Source of the DNA: a virus
Length of the DNA: 64,000 nt
Virus record (IMG/VR): IMGVR_UViG_3300032288_004964
Location: 186,001-250,000 of that record
Strand: one strand, 5' to 3'
Shown piece after piece: positions 18,870 through 26,856 of the stretch. The first letter of the stretch is position 1; the number at the start of each line of letters is the position of its first letter. The position numbers and the translations under genes were made by a program. Under the pieces are notes generated by a model. That model saw only the letters and a list, made by a program, of their open reading frames with translations, was not told the origin of the DNA and ran no database searches.

Positions 18870-18900
18870 TTGTATAACTTGAGATTTTTACCTATCTTTG
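18870..18900 (+). promoter_or_regulatory. Bacteroidota-type promoter (TTG-20-TATCTTTG)
   Basis: -33 TTG at 18870-18872 and -7 TATCTTTG at 18893-18900, spacer 20 nt, matching the TTTG / TAnnTTTG consensus. It lies 23 nt upstream of the sirtuin ATG and suggests early transcription by host RNA polymerase. Confidence 0.65.
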
Positions 18901-18923
18901 TTATATAATTTCATATAAATTAA

Positions 18924-19664
18924 ATGAGAAAAAAAATATTAGTATTTACTGGGGCTGGAGTCTCTGCTGAAAGTGGAATACAGACCTTTAGAGACTTAAA
19001 TAACGGGCTTTGGTACAACTTCAAGGTTGAAGATGTAGCTACACCAGAAGGTTGGAAAAAAGATAGATTAAAGGTTCTTGATTTTTATAATCAAAGACGT
19101 TCTCAACTAAAAGATGTTCAACCTAATTTAGCACATAAAATAATTGCAGATTTAGAAAAAGAATTTGATGTTACTATTATTACACAGAATGTAGATGACT
19201 TACATGAAAGAGCTGGATCTACAAATGTTGTTCATCTTCATGGTGAACTAACAAAGGCAAGGGGATGTATGTATGACCAATCACTAGAATTAGATAATAT
19301 TATTGATATTGGATATAATCCTATTAATATAGGAGATAAATGTCCTAAAACTGGTTCTCAGTTAAGACCACATATTGTTTGGTTTGGTGAAATGTTAGAT
19401 TATGGAAATCTTGAATATTCAAGAAAAGTAGCCACAATGGCAGATGCTTGTGTTGTTATTGGGACTTCTATGCAAGTAACGCCTGCTAATATGATACCAT
19501 TCACAACAAAAGAAAATTGTTTGATTTACTATGTAGATCCAAGTGAGGTTGATTTTAAAATATCAGATTATAGAATGGCTTTCTTTTATCATTTTCAAGA
19601 AAAAGCAACAATTGGGATGAAAAAAGTATATGATGATTTAATTAACACTTTTAAAAATAAATAA
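18924..19664 (+). CDS. cobB: Sir2 family NAD-dependent deacylase (CobB-like sirtuin)
   Basis: A 246-residue sirtuin with the NAD-binding GAGVSAESGI, QNVDDLHERAG, the catalytic His in VVHLHGEL, and GTSMQVTPA. 'DFYNQRR' matches the Tyr/Arg pair that gives SIRT5 and E. coli CobB their preference for acyl groups such as succinyl. The usual four zinc cysteines are mostly absent (only GCM and DKC visible), a zinc-poor form I associate with Bacteroidota sirtuins, which points to a host origin. It would remove acyl groups from lysines of host or phage proteins using NAD. It has a clear host-type promoter and leads a run of small genes. Confidence 0.9.
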   Translation: MRKKILVFTGAGVSAESGIQTFRDLNNGLWYNFKVEDVATPEGWKKDRLKVLDFYNQRRSQLKDVQPNLAHKIIADLEKEFDVTIITQNVDDLHERAGSTNVVHLHGELTKARGCMYDQSLELDNIIDIGYNPINIGDKCPKTGSQLRPHIVWFGEMLDYGNLEYSRKVATMADACVVIGTSMQVTPANMIPFTTKENCLIYYVDPSEVDFKISDYRMAFFYHFQEKATIGMKKVYDDLINTFKNK

Positions 19665-19665
19665 T

Positions 19666-20046
19666 ATGGAAAAGAAAAAAATCGAATTGGAATCACGTAT
19701 TTCCGAAATTATCAAAATGGATAATAAATGTCATGCTCATTTTGAATATAATAAATCTAATATCACCATAACAACATTTAATCCAATAAAGAATGAAACA
19801 TTCTTACTACTTAATATACCTTGTAGTAATGAAGTAGAAGGTTTGGAAAAAGCTTTAATTTGGGTTAAAGAACATTCAAGAGAAGAAGTATCTCATACAG
19901 TTATTTGGACAAAAAGAGGAGAAGCAAGTACATATAAATCATATTTTTACGCTTCAAATATGAGAAAAGTAATTGATAAATTTTATCATGATAAAAATGA
20001 ATTAGATTATATTATCTATGAAATTAAAGTAAATCCAATATCATGA
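19666..20046 (+). CDS. Hypothetical protein
   Basis: A 126-residue protein starting 1 nt after the sirtuin stop. It has an alpha/beta pattern, with an N-terminal helix, beta strands ('SNITITTFNP', 'TFLLLNIPC') and a helical middle. No recognised motif. It is co-transcribed with the sirtuin and overlaps the next start (ATGATAA). Confidence 0.6.
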   Translation: MEKKKIELESRISEIIKMDNKCHAHFEYNKSNITITTFNPIKNETFLLLNIPCSNEVEGLEKALIWVKEHSREEVSHTVIWTKRGEASTYKSYFYASNMRKVIDKFYHDKNELDYIIYEIKVNPIS

Positions 20047-20381
20047 TAAATATCTTAAAGTTTGATAATTATCGAGATGGTGGTACTATTGCTCTAAAGT
20101 GTAATATAGGTGGAACACAATGGTCTAAGTATCTATCTGACCATCATTTAAATAATGATGAGTATGAGATTTGCTTAGATGGAAGATCTGGTAAAGAACC
20201 TAAAATTTGGTTGGGTTATCCTGGTTCAGAAGACTCTCAATTAATTGAGGAAAAGGAACTGATTGATGATATTATTAAGAGAATAGAGTCATTTAAAAAG
20301 ACTCAAAATTGGAGAATGGATCAATTTATTAATTTTGAAGCAAATGTAAGAGATTGGAAAATTAAAAATATATTAAAATGA
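20043..20381 (+). CDS. Hypothetical protein with shared C-terminal RDxKIxxIL motif
   Basis: A 112-residue protein whose stop overlaps the next start (AAATGA). It ends NVRDWKIKNILK, a diverged copy of the recurrent C-terminal motif. The conserved Arg, Lys and hydrophobic positions are kept although the codons differ from the other copies. The rest ('NYRDGGTIALKCNIGGTQW') is beta-rich and unrecognised. Confidence 0.66.
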   Translation: MINILKFDNYRDGGTIALKCNIGGTQWSKYLSDHHLNNDEYEICLDGRSGKEPKIWLGYPGSEDSQLIEEKELIDDIIKRIESFKKTQNWRMDQFINFEANVRDWKIKNILK

Positions 20382-20656
20382 AAGAAGACTTTTTAGACAT
20401 ATATAAAAAATACTCAAAGAGTAAATTTGGAAAATATCATATCTCATATGATCCAGCTAATGAATCATTTGAAGTGAATGGATATCATGATAGTTCTAGT
20501 AGTTGGGGATATGAGGATTTAATTAAATATGCTACAGATTATTATAATGATCATACTATTGTAATGCCCGAAACTCCTGAAGAAAAAGCAGCTCGTGAGT
20601 TAAAAGAAAAGGCTATTAATCGAAATGAAAAAATAGATAAAATTTTAGGAGAATAA
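20378..20656 (+). CDS. Hypothetical protein with shared C-terminal RNxKIDxIL motif
   Basis: A 92-residue protein ending AINRNEKIDKILGE. The 3' DNA is close to that of the copies at 5879 and 47792. The N-terminal part is small, aromatic and polar ('YHISYDPANESFEVNGYHD'). It overlaps both neighbours by 1-4 nt. Function unknown. Confidence 0.66.
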   Translation: MKEDFLDIYKKYSKSKFGKYHISYDPANESFEVNGYHDSSSSWGYEDLIKYATDYYNDHTIVMPETPEEKAARELKEKAINRNEKIDKILGE

Positions 20657-21216
20657 TGTCACAAATATCAATTATGAATTGGATTATGGCTTTTTTAATA
20701 GTAGTGCCTTTATTTGCTTTTTTTATTTCTATTCCAAGTTTCTCATCTATGTATAAGATTGGATTCAAATATTATTTTAAACAATTATCACTTCTAAGAA
20801 TAATGTTAAAGAAATTATCTCTTAGTTATAAAATTACTAAGCCTCAAACATATACATATACATATGGTAATTCTCAAATATCAAAATCTACAGTTATTGA
20901 AACCAATTACTTTTTTCCCATCTTTATTAATAAAGATCGCCTTTTAGTTATTTCTAAAAAAGAGGGAAAATTTAATACTTTGTATATTCAAGATTGTACT
21001 CAGAAAGATAGTGAATGGATAAGTAATAGTATTGAGATAAAAACATCTACCTGTTTATTAACACAAATTCTAAATGATAAGTTACAAAGAAAAGTTGATA
21101 ATCTTATGAAAGAATCTATTCAACTTGAAGATGTTGAAAATTTAAATGAATTATTGAATAGTGAAATAACTTCTATTAAAAGAGAAGATAAACTTAAAGC
21201 CTTGTTAGATGGATAA
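20656..21216 (+). CDS. Membrane-anchored protein of unknown function
   Basis: A 186-residue protein with one strong N-terminal transmembrane segment (about 8-30, WIMAFLIVVPLFAFFISI). A soluble domain follows that may read out 'YFFPIFINKDRLLVISKKEG'. It ends KREDKLKALLDG, a weak variant of the shared C-terminal motif. The topology suggests an inner-membrane protein with its C-terminal part in the cytoplasm. No family recognised. Confidence 0.65.
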   Translation: MSQISIMNWIMAFLIVVPLFAFFISIPSFSSMYKIGFKYYFKQLSLLRIMLKKLSLSYKITKPQTYTYTYGNSQISKSTVIETNYFFPIFINKDRLLVISKKEGKFNTLYIQDCTQKDSEWISNSIEIKTSTCLLTQILNDKLQRKVDNLMKESIQLEDVENLNELLNSEITSIKREDKLKALLDG

Positions 21217-21373
21217 AAAAGATATTATTATAGTAGATCATATTAGTATGATAAGTCAGACTAAATATGATTCTAGTTTGATTGAGAGACTTAGTATAAA
21301 AGTTGCTAATATTCGTAAGTACAGAGGTAGAATTAATCGGAGAAAAGAAAAAATTAAAAGATTATATGAATAA
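21209..21373 (+). CDS. Small basic protein
   Basis: A 54-residue frame beginning inside the last codons of the previous gene (ATGGATAA) and ending inside the start of the next (ATGAATAA). Such tight overlaps at both ends support it being real. It is Arg/Lys-rich toward its C-terminus ('INRRKEKIKRLYE'), which resembles a degraded copy of the shared C-terminal motif. No known domain. Confidence 0.55.
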   Translation: MDKKDIIIVDHISMISQTKYDSSLIERLSIKVANIRKYRGRINRRKEKIKRLYE

Positions 21374-21554
21374 AGAAACTCTTGAGATATTTGGTCAATA
21401 TCTAAATGGTGGTAGGAAAATTATTATGTCAAAAGCTAGGCAAACTGGTAGATCAGATATAACTGTTTCTATAATGGCTTGGAAACATTTACATCATAAA
21501 TATGAAAGAAGATTATTAAGAAAAGAAACCATAAAACGGATCTTTAATATATAA
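21366..21554 (+). CDS. 62-aa frame with terminase-like Walker A segment (fragment?)
   Basis: It starts at the ATG overlapping the previous stop. The segment RKIIMSKARQTGRSDITVSIMAW resembles the Walker A region of T4-type large terminases (x-x-x-x-S-R-Q-x-G-K-T/S). However, the key Lys is replaced by Arg, and nothing else of the ATPase is present. It could be a decayed fragment of a terminase-like gene or an unrelated basic peptide. The similarity was seen by eye only. Compare the fragment at 5016. Confidence 0.5.
   Translation: MNKETLEIFGQYLNGGRKIIMSKARQTGRSDITVSIMAWKHLHHKYERRLLRKETIKRIFNI
21543..21554 (+). promoter_or_regulatory. Phage promoter-like element TTTAATATATAA
   Basis: Exact copy of the recurrent 12-mer; its last bases are the stop codon of the 21366 frame. 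It lies 18 nt before the ATG at 21573. Confidence 0.5.
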
Positions 21555-21572
21555 TCAAACAAAAATAATTTT

Positions 21573-22133
21573 ATGAATTTACAGGAACTACTTAATAAAT
21601 GGAATATCAAATGTGATGTTAATACATTACTTTCAATGTGGAATGAATCACATAGAGCTTACCATACTTTAGATCATCTAAATGATGTTATAGACCAAAT
21701 AAATGAGAGTAAATCAAAATACTCTGAAAAAGAATATGAAAAGTTAATGCTAACAGCTCTTTTTCATGATTGTGTTTATGATCCTATGAGAAATGATAAT
21801 GAAGAAAAATCAGCTGATTTCTTTTTAGAATGTTGTTCAGATAAATCAAATTCAGACATTTTAGAAGTTAGACAAATGATTTTAGATACAAAGACTCATC
21901 AATCAACAACTAATCTTTCTGAGTCATTTAATCACTATGATATGAGTATTGTAGAAAGAAATTTTGACCAATTATTAGAGTGGGAAAATGGAATACATGA
22001 AGAGTTTAAAGGATATGGTAATGAAAAATATAAAGAAGGTAGATTGAAATTTTTAGAATCTATTTTAGACAAATATCCACATAACACCGACAACCTACTT
22101 AAATTAATTGATTGGGTAAAAGTTAACTACTAA
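21573..22133 (+). CDS. HD-superfamily metal-dependent phosphohydrolase
   Basis: A 186-residue protein of the predicted HD hydrolase type (COG4339-like). It has 'HRAYHTLDHL' near residue 28, 'LTALFHDCVYDP' (the HD pair, about 65) and 'DNEEKSADFF', followed by a conserved His/Asp helix region ('HYDMSIVERNF'). Members are thought to hydrolyse phosphate esters or nucleotides, but the substrate is not known. The start has the promoter-like element at 21543. It shares TAATGG with the next gene. Confidence 0.82.
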   Translation: MNLQELLNKWNIKCDVNTLLSMWNESHRAYHTLDHLNDVIDQINESKSKYSEKEYEKLMLTALFHDCVYDPMRNDNEEKSADFFLECCSDKSNSDILEVRQMILDTKTHQSTTNLSESFNHYDMSIVERNFDQLLEWENGIHEEFKGYGNEKYKEGRLKFLESILDKYPHNTDNLLKLIDWVKVNY

Positions 22134-22555
22134 TGGAATACGGTATAATTTATATAAAAGTTTGTCCTGTTAAGGGTAGCAAAGCAGAATGGGTAAAATA
22201 CTGTCATATATTCTCATCAACTCCTCAATCATTTCAACAAAATGTTAAGGAAATTGCTAATGATATAAATACTAAATATTCTAGTGATATTGTAATACCT
22301 ATGGATATTAGAGTTCATCCTGGATGTACTACTACCTCGGAAAAAGTAGAAGAAATCGCTACTGATATGTATAATCAATTTCTAGAATTAGCTGATAGAC
22401 AAGGAATTCCTAACTCAGTTAGATGTGTCTATTCAATTGGTGAATTATCATATGTTGATGTTGATTCAACTCATAAATTAGGTAATGATGAGGTTATGAT
22501 AAAATTAGGAAGATTTTTAGATGAATCAGATGAACCAGGCATTTATAAGATATAA
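22133..22555 (+). CDS. Hypothetical protein
   Basis: A 140-residue alpha/beta protein overlapping the HD hydrolase stop by 1 nt. No motif I recognise. The sequence suggests a ferredoxin-like arrangement of strands and helices ('GIIYIKVCPVKG', 'DIVIPMDIRVHPG'). It is the last gene before the bidirectional terminator at 22555. Confidence 0.6.
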   Translation: MEYGIIYIKVCPVKGSKAEWVKYCHIFSSTPQSFQQNVKEIANDINTKYSSDIVIPMDIRVHPGCTTTSEKVEEIATDMYNQFLELADRQGIPNSVRCVYSIGELSYVDVDSTHKLGNDEVMIKLGRFLDESDEPGIYKI

Positions 22556-22584
22556 AAAAACCTCTCAAAATTGAGAGGTTTTTT
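22555..22584. terminator. Bidirectional terminator
   Basis: A perfect 14-bp stem (AAAAAACCTCTCAA / TTGAGAGGTTTTTT) with a 2-nt centre. It lies between the convergent genes ending at 22555 (+) and 22593 (-) and has T runs on both strands. Confidence 0.88.
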
Positions 22585-22592
22585 AATTAATA

Positions 22593-23168
22593 TTATTGAA
22601 ATATAGCAGCGTATCTAACACCGTTTGTTTCTTCATCCATGTGACTTTTTTGTAATTTCACTCCAAATGACTCTAATTCTTTTTTCAATAGTTCAGCTTT
22701 TGATTTGTGAACAATAACATCTAAATTTCCATTATCCCAAAGTTTAATATAGATATCAGGTTCACTATATTCACTTGATTGATCTACAGTTCTCATTTTA
22801 TTTTCTTTTGCCCAATTTACTAATTTATCAAAAGCTTCTTTGGCTGCTGGAATTTTATCACCTAATTCATTTTTTGGTTCTACAATTTTATTAACAGCAG
22901 ATAATTGTTTTTTAGTTTCTTCAACTATATAGGATGTATTTAATTGGTAAGTTTCACCTTTTTTCATTCCTTTATATTCAGTAGTTTTATTTTCTTCCAT
23001 TACTTCTCCAATGAAGTATTTATCATTGACAATTTTCACAACTTTAATTTTGAAAGGTGGATAATCTTGTACTCCTGATTTATAATTATATTCTTCACCA
23101 ACTTCTATATGAGCTGTTGAAGCCATTGCTTCATTTAAGAAATTTTCAAATAATTTAATATATTTCAT
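22593..23168 (-). CDS. Protein with capsid-targeting-like N-terminus and LNE|A site
   Basis: A 191-residue protein starting MKYIKLFENFLNEAMAST. This is the best match in the window to a T4 internal-protein capsid-targeting sequence, with a prohead-protease-type site (Leu-x-Glu|Ala) at residues 11-14. A beta-rich domain follows (about 20-75), then a C-terminal domain with 'SEPDIYIKLWDNGNLDVIV'. It is a lone minus-strand gene with its own promoter-like element. Packaging into the capsid and cleavage are inferences. Confidence 0.7.
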   Translation of the reverse strand: MKYIKLFENFLNEAMASTAHIEVGEEYNYKSGVQDYPPFKIKVVKIVNDKYFIGEVMEENKTTEYKGMKKGETYQLNTSYIVEETKKQLSAVNKIVEPKNELGDKIPAAKEAFDKLVNWAKENKMRTVDQSSEYSEPDIYIKLWDNGNLDVIVHKSKAELLKKELESFGVKLQKSHMDEETNGVRYAAIFQ

Positions 23169-23189
23169 AATTTGTATTTTTTTTCTAAT

Positions 23190-23200
23190 GTATATATTAA
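23190..23200 (-). promoter_or_regulatory. Phage promoter-like element (TTAATATATAC, minus strand)
   Basis: Copy of the recurrent element on the minus strand, 21 nt upstream of the ATG at 23168. Confidence 0.5.
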
Positions 23201-23201
23201 T

Positions 23202-23927
23202 TTAAAAATTCATAATTAGATACTCAGTGCCCATTATTGTAGCTTTTTTTTCAATTTTACAATTGGGATAAAGTTCTCTTAATCCATCAAAGTAAAAATA
23301 ACTTAAAAGAAATCTTCCTTTAATATTATTCAAAACTTTAGCTAATTCTAAATGTGAATCTTCTGTAAAATCATGGTTGATATAATATTTTTCCTTACCC
23401 ATATAAGGTGGATCAACATAAAAGAAAGCATCTTTAGAATCATACTTTTTAATAACATCTATATAATCTAATTTTTCAATTTCTGTTATTTTATCAACAT
23501 GATATTTATAAGCACCATATTTAATCTTGAATATGTCAAATTCTGAACTACCAACCCAAGAGTCTTCACCTACTTTATAAGGAGATGAACAAGTTAAAAT
23601 AACTAGCCAATAGAGTGAAAGCAATCTTTCATCTTTCTCTATAAATATATCTTTAAGACACTCTATATAAAATTCCTTATCAACCTTTGTGGATTTAACC
23701 AAGTCTATAAAATCTGAATCATCTTTAAGGTGTTTAAATAGTAGGTAGTTTAAATAGTTTTTATCATTATAGATAAAGTTGATATTCTTAAATTTAGTAA
23801 AATCTAAGCAAAAGAAAACACCAAACATCCCAGAGAATGGTTCTACATAAGTAGAAATATCTGTCGGAATGTAAGGTGTTATAAAATTAGCAAGTTTAGA
23901 TTTCTCACCAAGATATGGTATTAGCAT
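23202..23927 (-). CDS. DNA N6-adenine methyltransferase (Dam/D12 class)
   Basis: A 241-residue methylase. It has an N-terminal 'P-Y-L-G-E-K-S-K-L' (usual P-x-x-G-G-K), motif I 'VEPFSGMFGV' (about 28-37), where SAM binds, and motif IV DPPY (about 172), the adenine-N6 catalytic loop. Size and order fit the D12/Dam family (about 260-280 residues, slightly short here). It probably protects phage DNA from host restriction. The target sequence cannot be read from the gene. It lies downstream of the 23937-25453 minus-strand genes. Confidence 0.9.
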   Translation of the reverse strand: MLIPYLGEKSKLANFITPYIPTDISTYVEPFSGMFGVFFCLDFTKFKNINFIYNDKNYLNYLLFKHLKDDSDFIDLVKSTKVDKEFYIECLKDIFIEKDERLLSLYWLVILTCSSPYKVGEDSWVGSSEFDIFKIKYGAYKYHVDKITEIEKLDYIDVIKKYDSKDAFFYVDPPYMGKEKYYINHDFTEDSHLELAKVLNNIKGRFLLSYFYFDGLRELYPNCKIEKKATIMGTEYLIMNF

Positions 23928-23936
23928 TCTTGATAA

Positions 23937-24179
23937 TTATTTTTTTCTAGACTCTTTAATTTCTTTGTGTAATTTCTTAAATACGGATTTTACTTCCCCG
24001 AACTTAATCTTACCACTTAGAGCTGCCATATAAGCAGTTTCTAAATTTGTCATTTTAGCACGAATTACTTTATTTACATCTAATTCTGCTTTCTTAACTA
24101 CTTTTTTAGTAGTTGTTTTCTTTTCAGCTTGAACAGGCTCTGCCTTAATTACTGCTGGTTTTTTTGTCTTTGTATTCAT
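23937..24179 (-). CDS. Small lysine/alanine-rich basic protein
   Basis: An 80-residue protein starting at 24179. The N-terminal 35 residues are Lys/Thr/Ala/Pro-rich and low-complexity (TKTKKPAVIKAEPVQ...), histone-H1-like in composition. A short helical domain follows ('TNLETAYMAALSGKIKFGEVKSVFKKL'). It could be a DNA-compacting or nucleoid-type protein, but this rests on composition alone. It sits between the M16 peptidase and the methylase in the same minus-strand run. Confidence 0.65.
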   Translation of the reverse strand: MNTKTKKPAVIKAEPVQAEKKTTTKKVVKKAELDVNKVIRAKMTNLETAYMAALSGKIKFGEVKSVFKKLHKEIKESRKK

Positions 24180-24180
24180 T

Positions 24181-25299
24181 TTATTTGTTTTTACTTTTAA
24201 ATTCTTTCTTATCAGAAGAGATGTGAAATTTATCAAAGTCATAGTATTTATCATAGACTTCTCTAATTTTCTTTAGATTTACCTTATCTAAGATGTCATA
24301 TACTGACCAACCTTCTGGGTTAATCCACTGATTAACATTTTTATATCTTAAGATTTCATCTTTTTGTTTTCTTACTTTATAGTAATCTTTAACAAGGTCA
24401 AATCTTTCTTTTATTAAATACTTATCAGGATTATTAATTACTAATTTAGTAGCTTCTAAAACCTCATCAAAGTTTTTATTTGATGTTAAAGTTGAAATTG
24501 TATTAATTCCTTGATTATTCATTCTTGATTGATAACAATGAACATAGTAAACTAATCCTTTTTTCTCTCTAATTTCTTGATATAAAGGAGATTTCAAACC
24601 TAATGATAACATCGCATTTATGAAATGAACATAAGCAAAATCTTCTTCAATAATAGGTGAAAGAATAGCAATAGATGTTTTATCTTTGAATTCATTGTTT
24701 AACTCAAGTGTATTATTATAATCACCAAACTTAGTTACTTTTTCAATTTTTCTTTCAGCAAACTCAATAGTATTGTTTTTATATTGTTTGTTTTTAGAAA
24801 CATTTATAATTTTAGTTGGCTTAGCATATTGTAATTCAAAGAAATTAAGACAATCCATAAACTTAAGATTCTCTAAATCTTCATTAAGACCAATTGGGTC
24901 AAAATCATTAAATAATTTACGAGAAAGATTTAACATATGTGATTGAGTTTGGTCATTAAATGAATCCATATACTCTTCAAGAACAATATTTCTTTCATTT
25001 TCAAATTGTTCTTTAGTAACATTAAATTGACCAAGTAAGTTCATAAACTCACCTTTCCATTTATTTACTTTTTCATCTAATCCAGTTAAATAGAAAACAA
25101 TTTCATTTGATGATGTGTATGCGTTCCAGTCTATAGAATCCCTATCAAAGTCTTCTTGTAGATGATCAAAGTTCTTGCACATCAAATGTTCCATAAGATG
25201 ACTGATTCCATACCATCCCTTCTTCTCAAGGTTTGTTGAACCTTCGTATACAACATAGAACCCAGAAAGTTCTGTCTCGCTTTTTAAATTAATTATCAT
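24181..25299 (-). CDS. M16 family (insulinase-like) zinc metallopeptidase
   Basis: A 372-residue protein with the inverted zinc motif HLMEH (H-x-x-E-H, about residues 34-38). The distal Glu region follows ('FENERNIVLEEYMD', about 95-108), as in M16 peptidases. The second, non-catalytic half includes 'REKKGLVYYVH' (about 240), the M16 C-domain signature. One M16 unit is about 400-450 residues, so it is nearly complete and would work as a dimer. M16 enzymes degrade small peptides or process precursors. Its phage role is unknown. It overlaps the ribbon-helix-helix gene upstream. Confidence 0.86.
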   Translation of the reverse strand: MIINLKSETELSGFYVVYEGSTNLEKKGWYGISHLMEHLMCKNFDHLQEDFDRDSIDWNAYTSSNEIVFYLTGLDEKVNKWKGEFMNLLGQFNVTKEQFENERNIVLEEYMDSFNDQTQSHMLNLSRKLFNDFDPIGLNEDLENLKFMDCLNFFELQYAKPTKIINVSKNKQYKNNTIEFAERKIEKVTKFGDYNNTLELNNEFKDKTSIAILSPIIEEDFAYVHFINAMLSLGLKSPLYQEIREKKGLVYYVHCYQSRMNNQGINTISTLTSNKNFDEVLEATKLVINNPDKYLIKERFDLVKDYYKVRKQKDEILRYKNVNQWINPEGWSVYDILDKVNLKKIREVYDKYYDFDKFHISSDKKEFKSKNK

Positions 25300-25453
25300 T
25301 TTCTTTTATATATTTTTTTATTAAAAATTCAATAAATCTTGACTTTTTATAGAATTTAGACTCCAATATCTTATCGACCTCTTTATTTAAAAGAGGATCA
25401 ATACTTATTGATATTTTAATTCTTTTTTCATCATCAGGTATTTTATTATTCAT
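25289..25453 (-). CDS. Ribbon-helix-helix (CopG/Arc-like) protein
   Basis: A 54-residue frame (ATG at 25453, TAA at 25289-25291) read directly from the minus strand. A basic beta strand, EKRIKISISIDP, is followed by a helix, LLNKEVDKILES, and a second helix, KSRFIEFLIKKYIKE. This is the classic strand-helix-helix layout of Arc, CopG and antitoxin repressors, which dimerise and insert the strand into DNA. It overlaps the M16 gene by 11 nt, so the two form an operon it may autoregulate. Confidence 0.75.
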   Translation of the reverse strand: MNNKIPDDEKRIKISISIDPLLNKEVDKILESKFYKKSRFIEFLIKKYIKENDN

Positions 25454-25523
25454 TATATTTTATATAAATTAAATATTAAAAGTTTAAAATAAATACAAAA
25501 AAGTGTGTAGGAAAGTGGTAATT

Positions 25524-25535
25524 TTTAATATATAA
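25524..25535 (+). promoter_or_regulatory. Phage promoter-like element TTTAATATATAA
   Basis: Exact copy. TATATA ends 4 nt (ATAT) before the ATG at 25539. Confidence 0.55.
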
Positions 25536-25538
25536 TAT

Positions 25539-26372
25539 ATGATTTTAGATAAGGAAGTTAGAATAAAAAATAATGGTAGAATTATTAATCACTATAGATC
25601 AATTGGATTAGATGTTAGTAGTGAATTCATAATAGTTCCAATAGGTCTCATAACAAACGGATCACATATAGAAGTATCTTGTTGTTGTGATACTTGTGGG
25701 ATGATTAATAGAATGATGTTTAAAACATATAAAGTTCATACAAAATATGACGGGTTATATTATTGCGAAAGATGTTCTTTGATAAAAAAGAGGAAAGTTA
25801 TTAGTGAAAAATATGGAGTAGATAGTTACACACAAACAGATGACTTTAAAAATAAATCAAAGGTTTCATGTTTAGAAAAATACGGAACTGAATTTTACCA
25901 AAGCTCTATTGAATATAAAGAACAGATTAGAAAGACATGCTTAGATAGGTATGGATGTGAGAATGTTATGCAAAGTTTTAGAATTTTTAATAATCAACAG
26001 AGTATTTCATATAATATCTACAAATATAAAGACACTGAAATAACTTATCAAGGAACTTATGAGTTAGATTTTTTAGAAAAATATTATAATGAAATAAAAA
26101 TTGAAAAAATAAATCCTGTTAAATATACTTTCAATGAAAAAGAACATTATTATCATCCGGACTTTTACTTACCTGATTATAATCTAATTGTTGAAATTAA
26201 ATCATCATATACTTATAACTATGATGTTAATAGAAATATATCAAAAAAAGACGAGTGTCTGAGAAAAGGATATAATTTTATATTTATAATAGATAAAAAC
26301 TATATTGAACTTAATGATATATTAAATTTCTTGGAACACTCAAGTAAATCTAGTTCAAGTCCCAAGGGTTGA
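25539..26372 (+). CDS. Homing-type endonuclease (zinc finger, KYG repeats, PD-(D/E)xK)
   Basis: A 277-residue protein in three parts. A Cys4 zinc finger (CCCDTCGM...CERC, about 48-87) comes first. Then three helical repeats of the 'K/R-Y-G-x-x-x-x-x-Q-(T/S)' kind (about 95-150) probably read DNA. Last is a nuclease-like domain with HPDFYLPDYNLIVEIKSS (about 205-223), where Asp and E-x-K match the PD-(D/E)xK catalytic core. It is a lone plus-strand gene inserted among minus-strand genes with its own promoter, as expected for a selfish endonuclease gene. Homing is inferred from architecture. Confidence 0.75.
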   Translation: MILDKEVRIKNNGRIINHYRSIGLDVSSEFIIVPIGLITNGSHIEVSCCCDTCGMINRMMFKTYKVHTKYDGLYYCERCSLIKKRKVISEKYGVDSYTQTDDFKNKSKVSCLEKYGTEFYQSSIEYKEQIRKTCLDRYGCENVMQSFRIFNNQQSISYNIYKYKDTEITYQGTYELDFLEKYYNEIKIEKINPVKYTFNEKEHYYHPDFYLPDYNLIVEIKSSYTYNYDVNRNISKKDECLRKGYNFIFIIDKNYIELNDILNFLEHSSKSSSSPKG

Positions 26373-26856
26373 AAGTATCAAAGCCAACCTCTGGATGCAT
26401 ATCACTTATTCTACTATAAACTTCTGATGTATTACTACTTACTTCTCTATAATCGCCTACTTGACCAACTACTATACAAAAAGTAATATTTAAACTAAGA
26501 TATCCTGATTTAAAACCATCTATAATTTCACTGATTGGTTTAGTAACCTCATTTGACCAATATAAGTTTTCTTCTATGTCTGGTGATTCAAATGAATATT
26601 CACCTCCTAATAAGTTTCCTTCAAATTCATTTTCTTTACTATGTAAATCTACTATAAATAATATTTTTTTATCCATTATAGTATTATCTTCATCATTATC
26701 ATCAGAGAATCTATTATCACTTACATGTCTTACATCTAAGTATTCCAATGAAACATCTTTTAAATCATAAAGAATATTAATCATATTACTTACTTCTAAG
26801 ACTTTATTTTCCCAATCTTCTCTGGAAAAACTCTCAAATAACTTCAGTCTTTTCAT
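26350..26856 (-). CDS. Protein with capsid-targeting-like N-terminus
   Basis: A 168-residue protein starting MKRLKLFESFSREDW, which fits the shared K-x-F-x-x-F-x-x-E pattern. The rest is acidic with beta strands ('DKKILFIVDLHS', 'SLNITFCIVVG') and no known domain. It ends in a TAG inside the 3' end of the convergent endonuclease gene (23-nt overlap). It is last in a three-gene minus-strand operon. Confidence 0.68.
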   Translation of the reverse strand: MKRLKLFESFSREDWENKVLEVSNMINILYDLKDVSLEYLDVRHVSDNRFSDDNDEDNTIMDKKILFIVDLHSKENEFEGNLLGGEYSFESPDIEENLYWSNEVTKPISEIIDGFKSGYLSLNITFCIVVGQVGDYREVSSNTSEVYSRISDMHPEVGFDTFNPWDLN

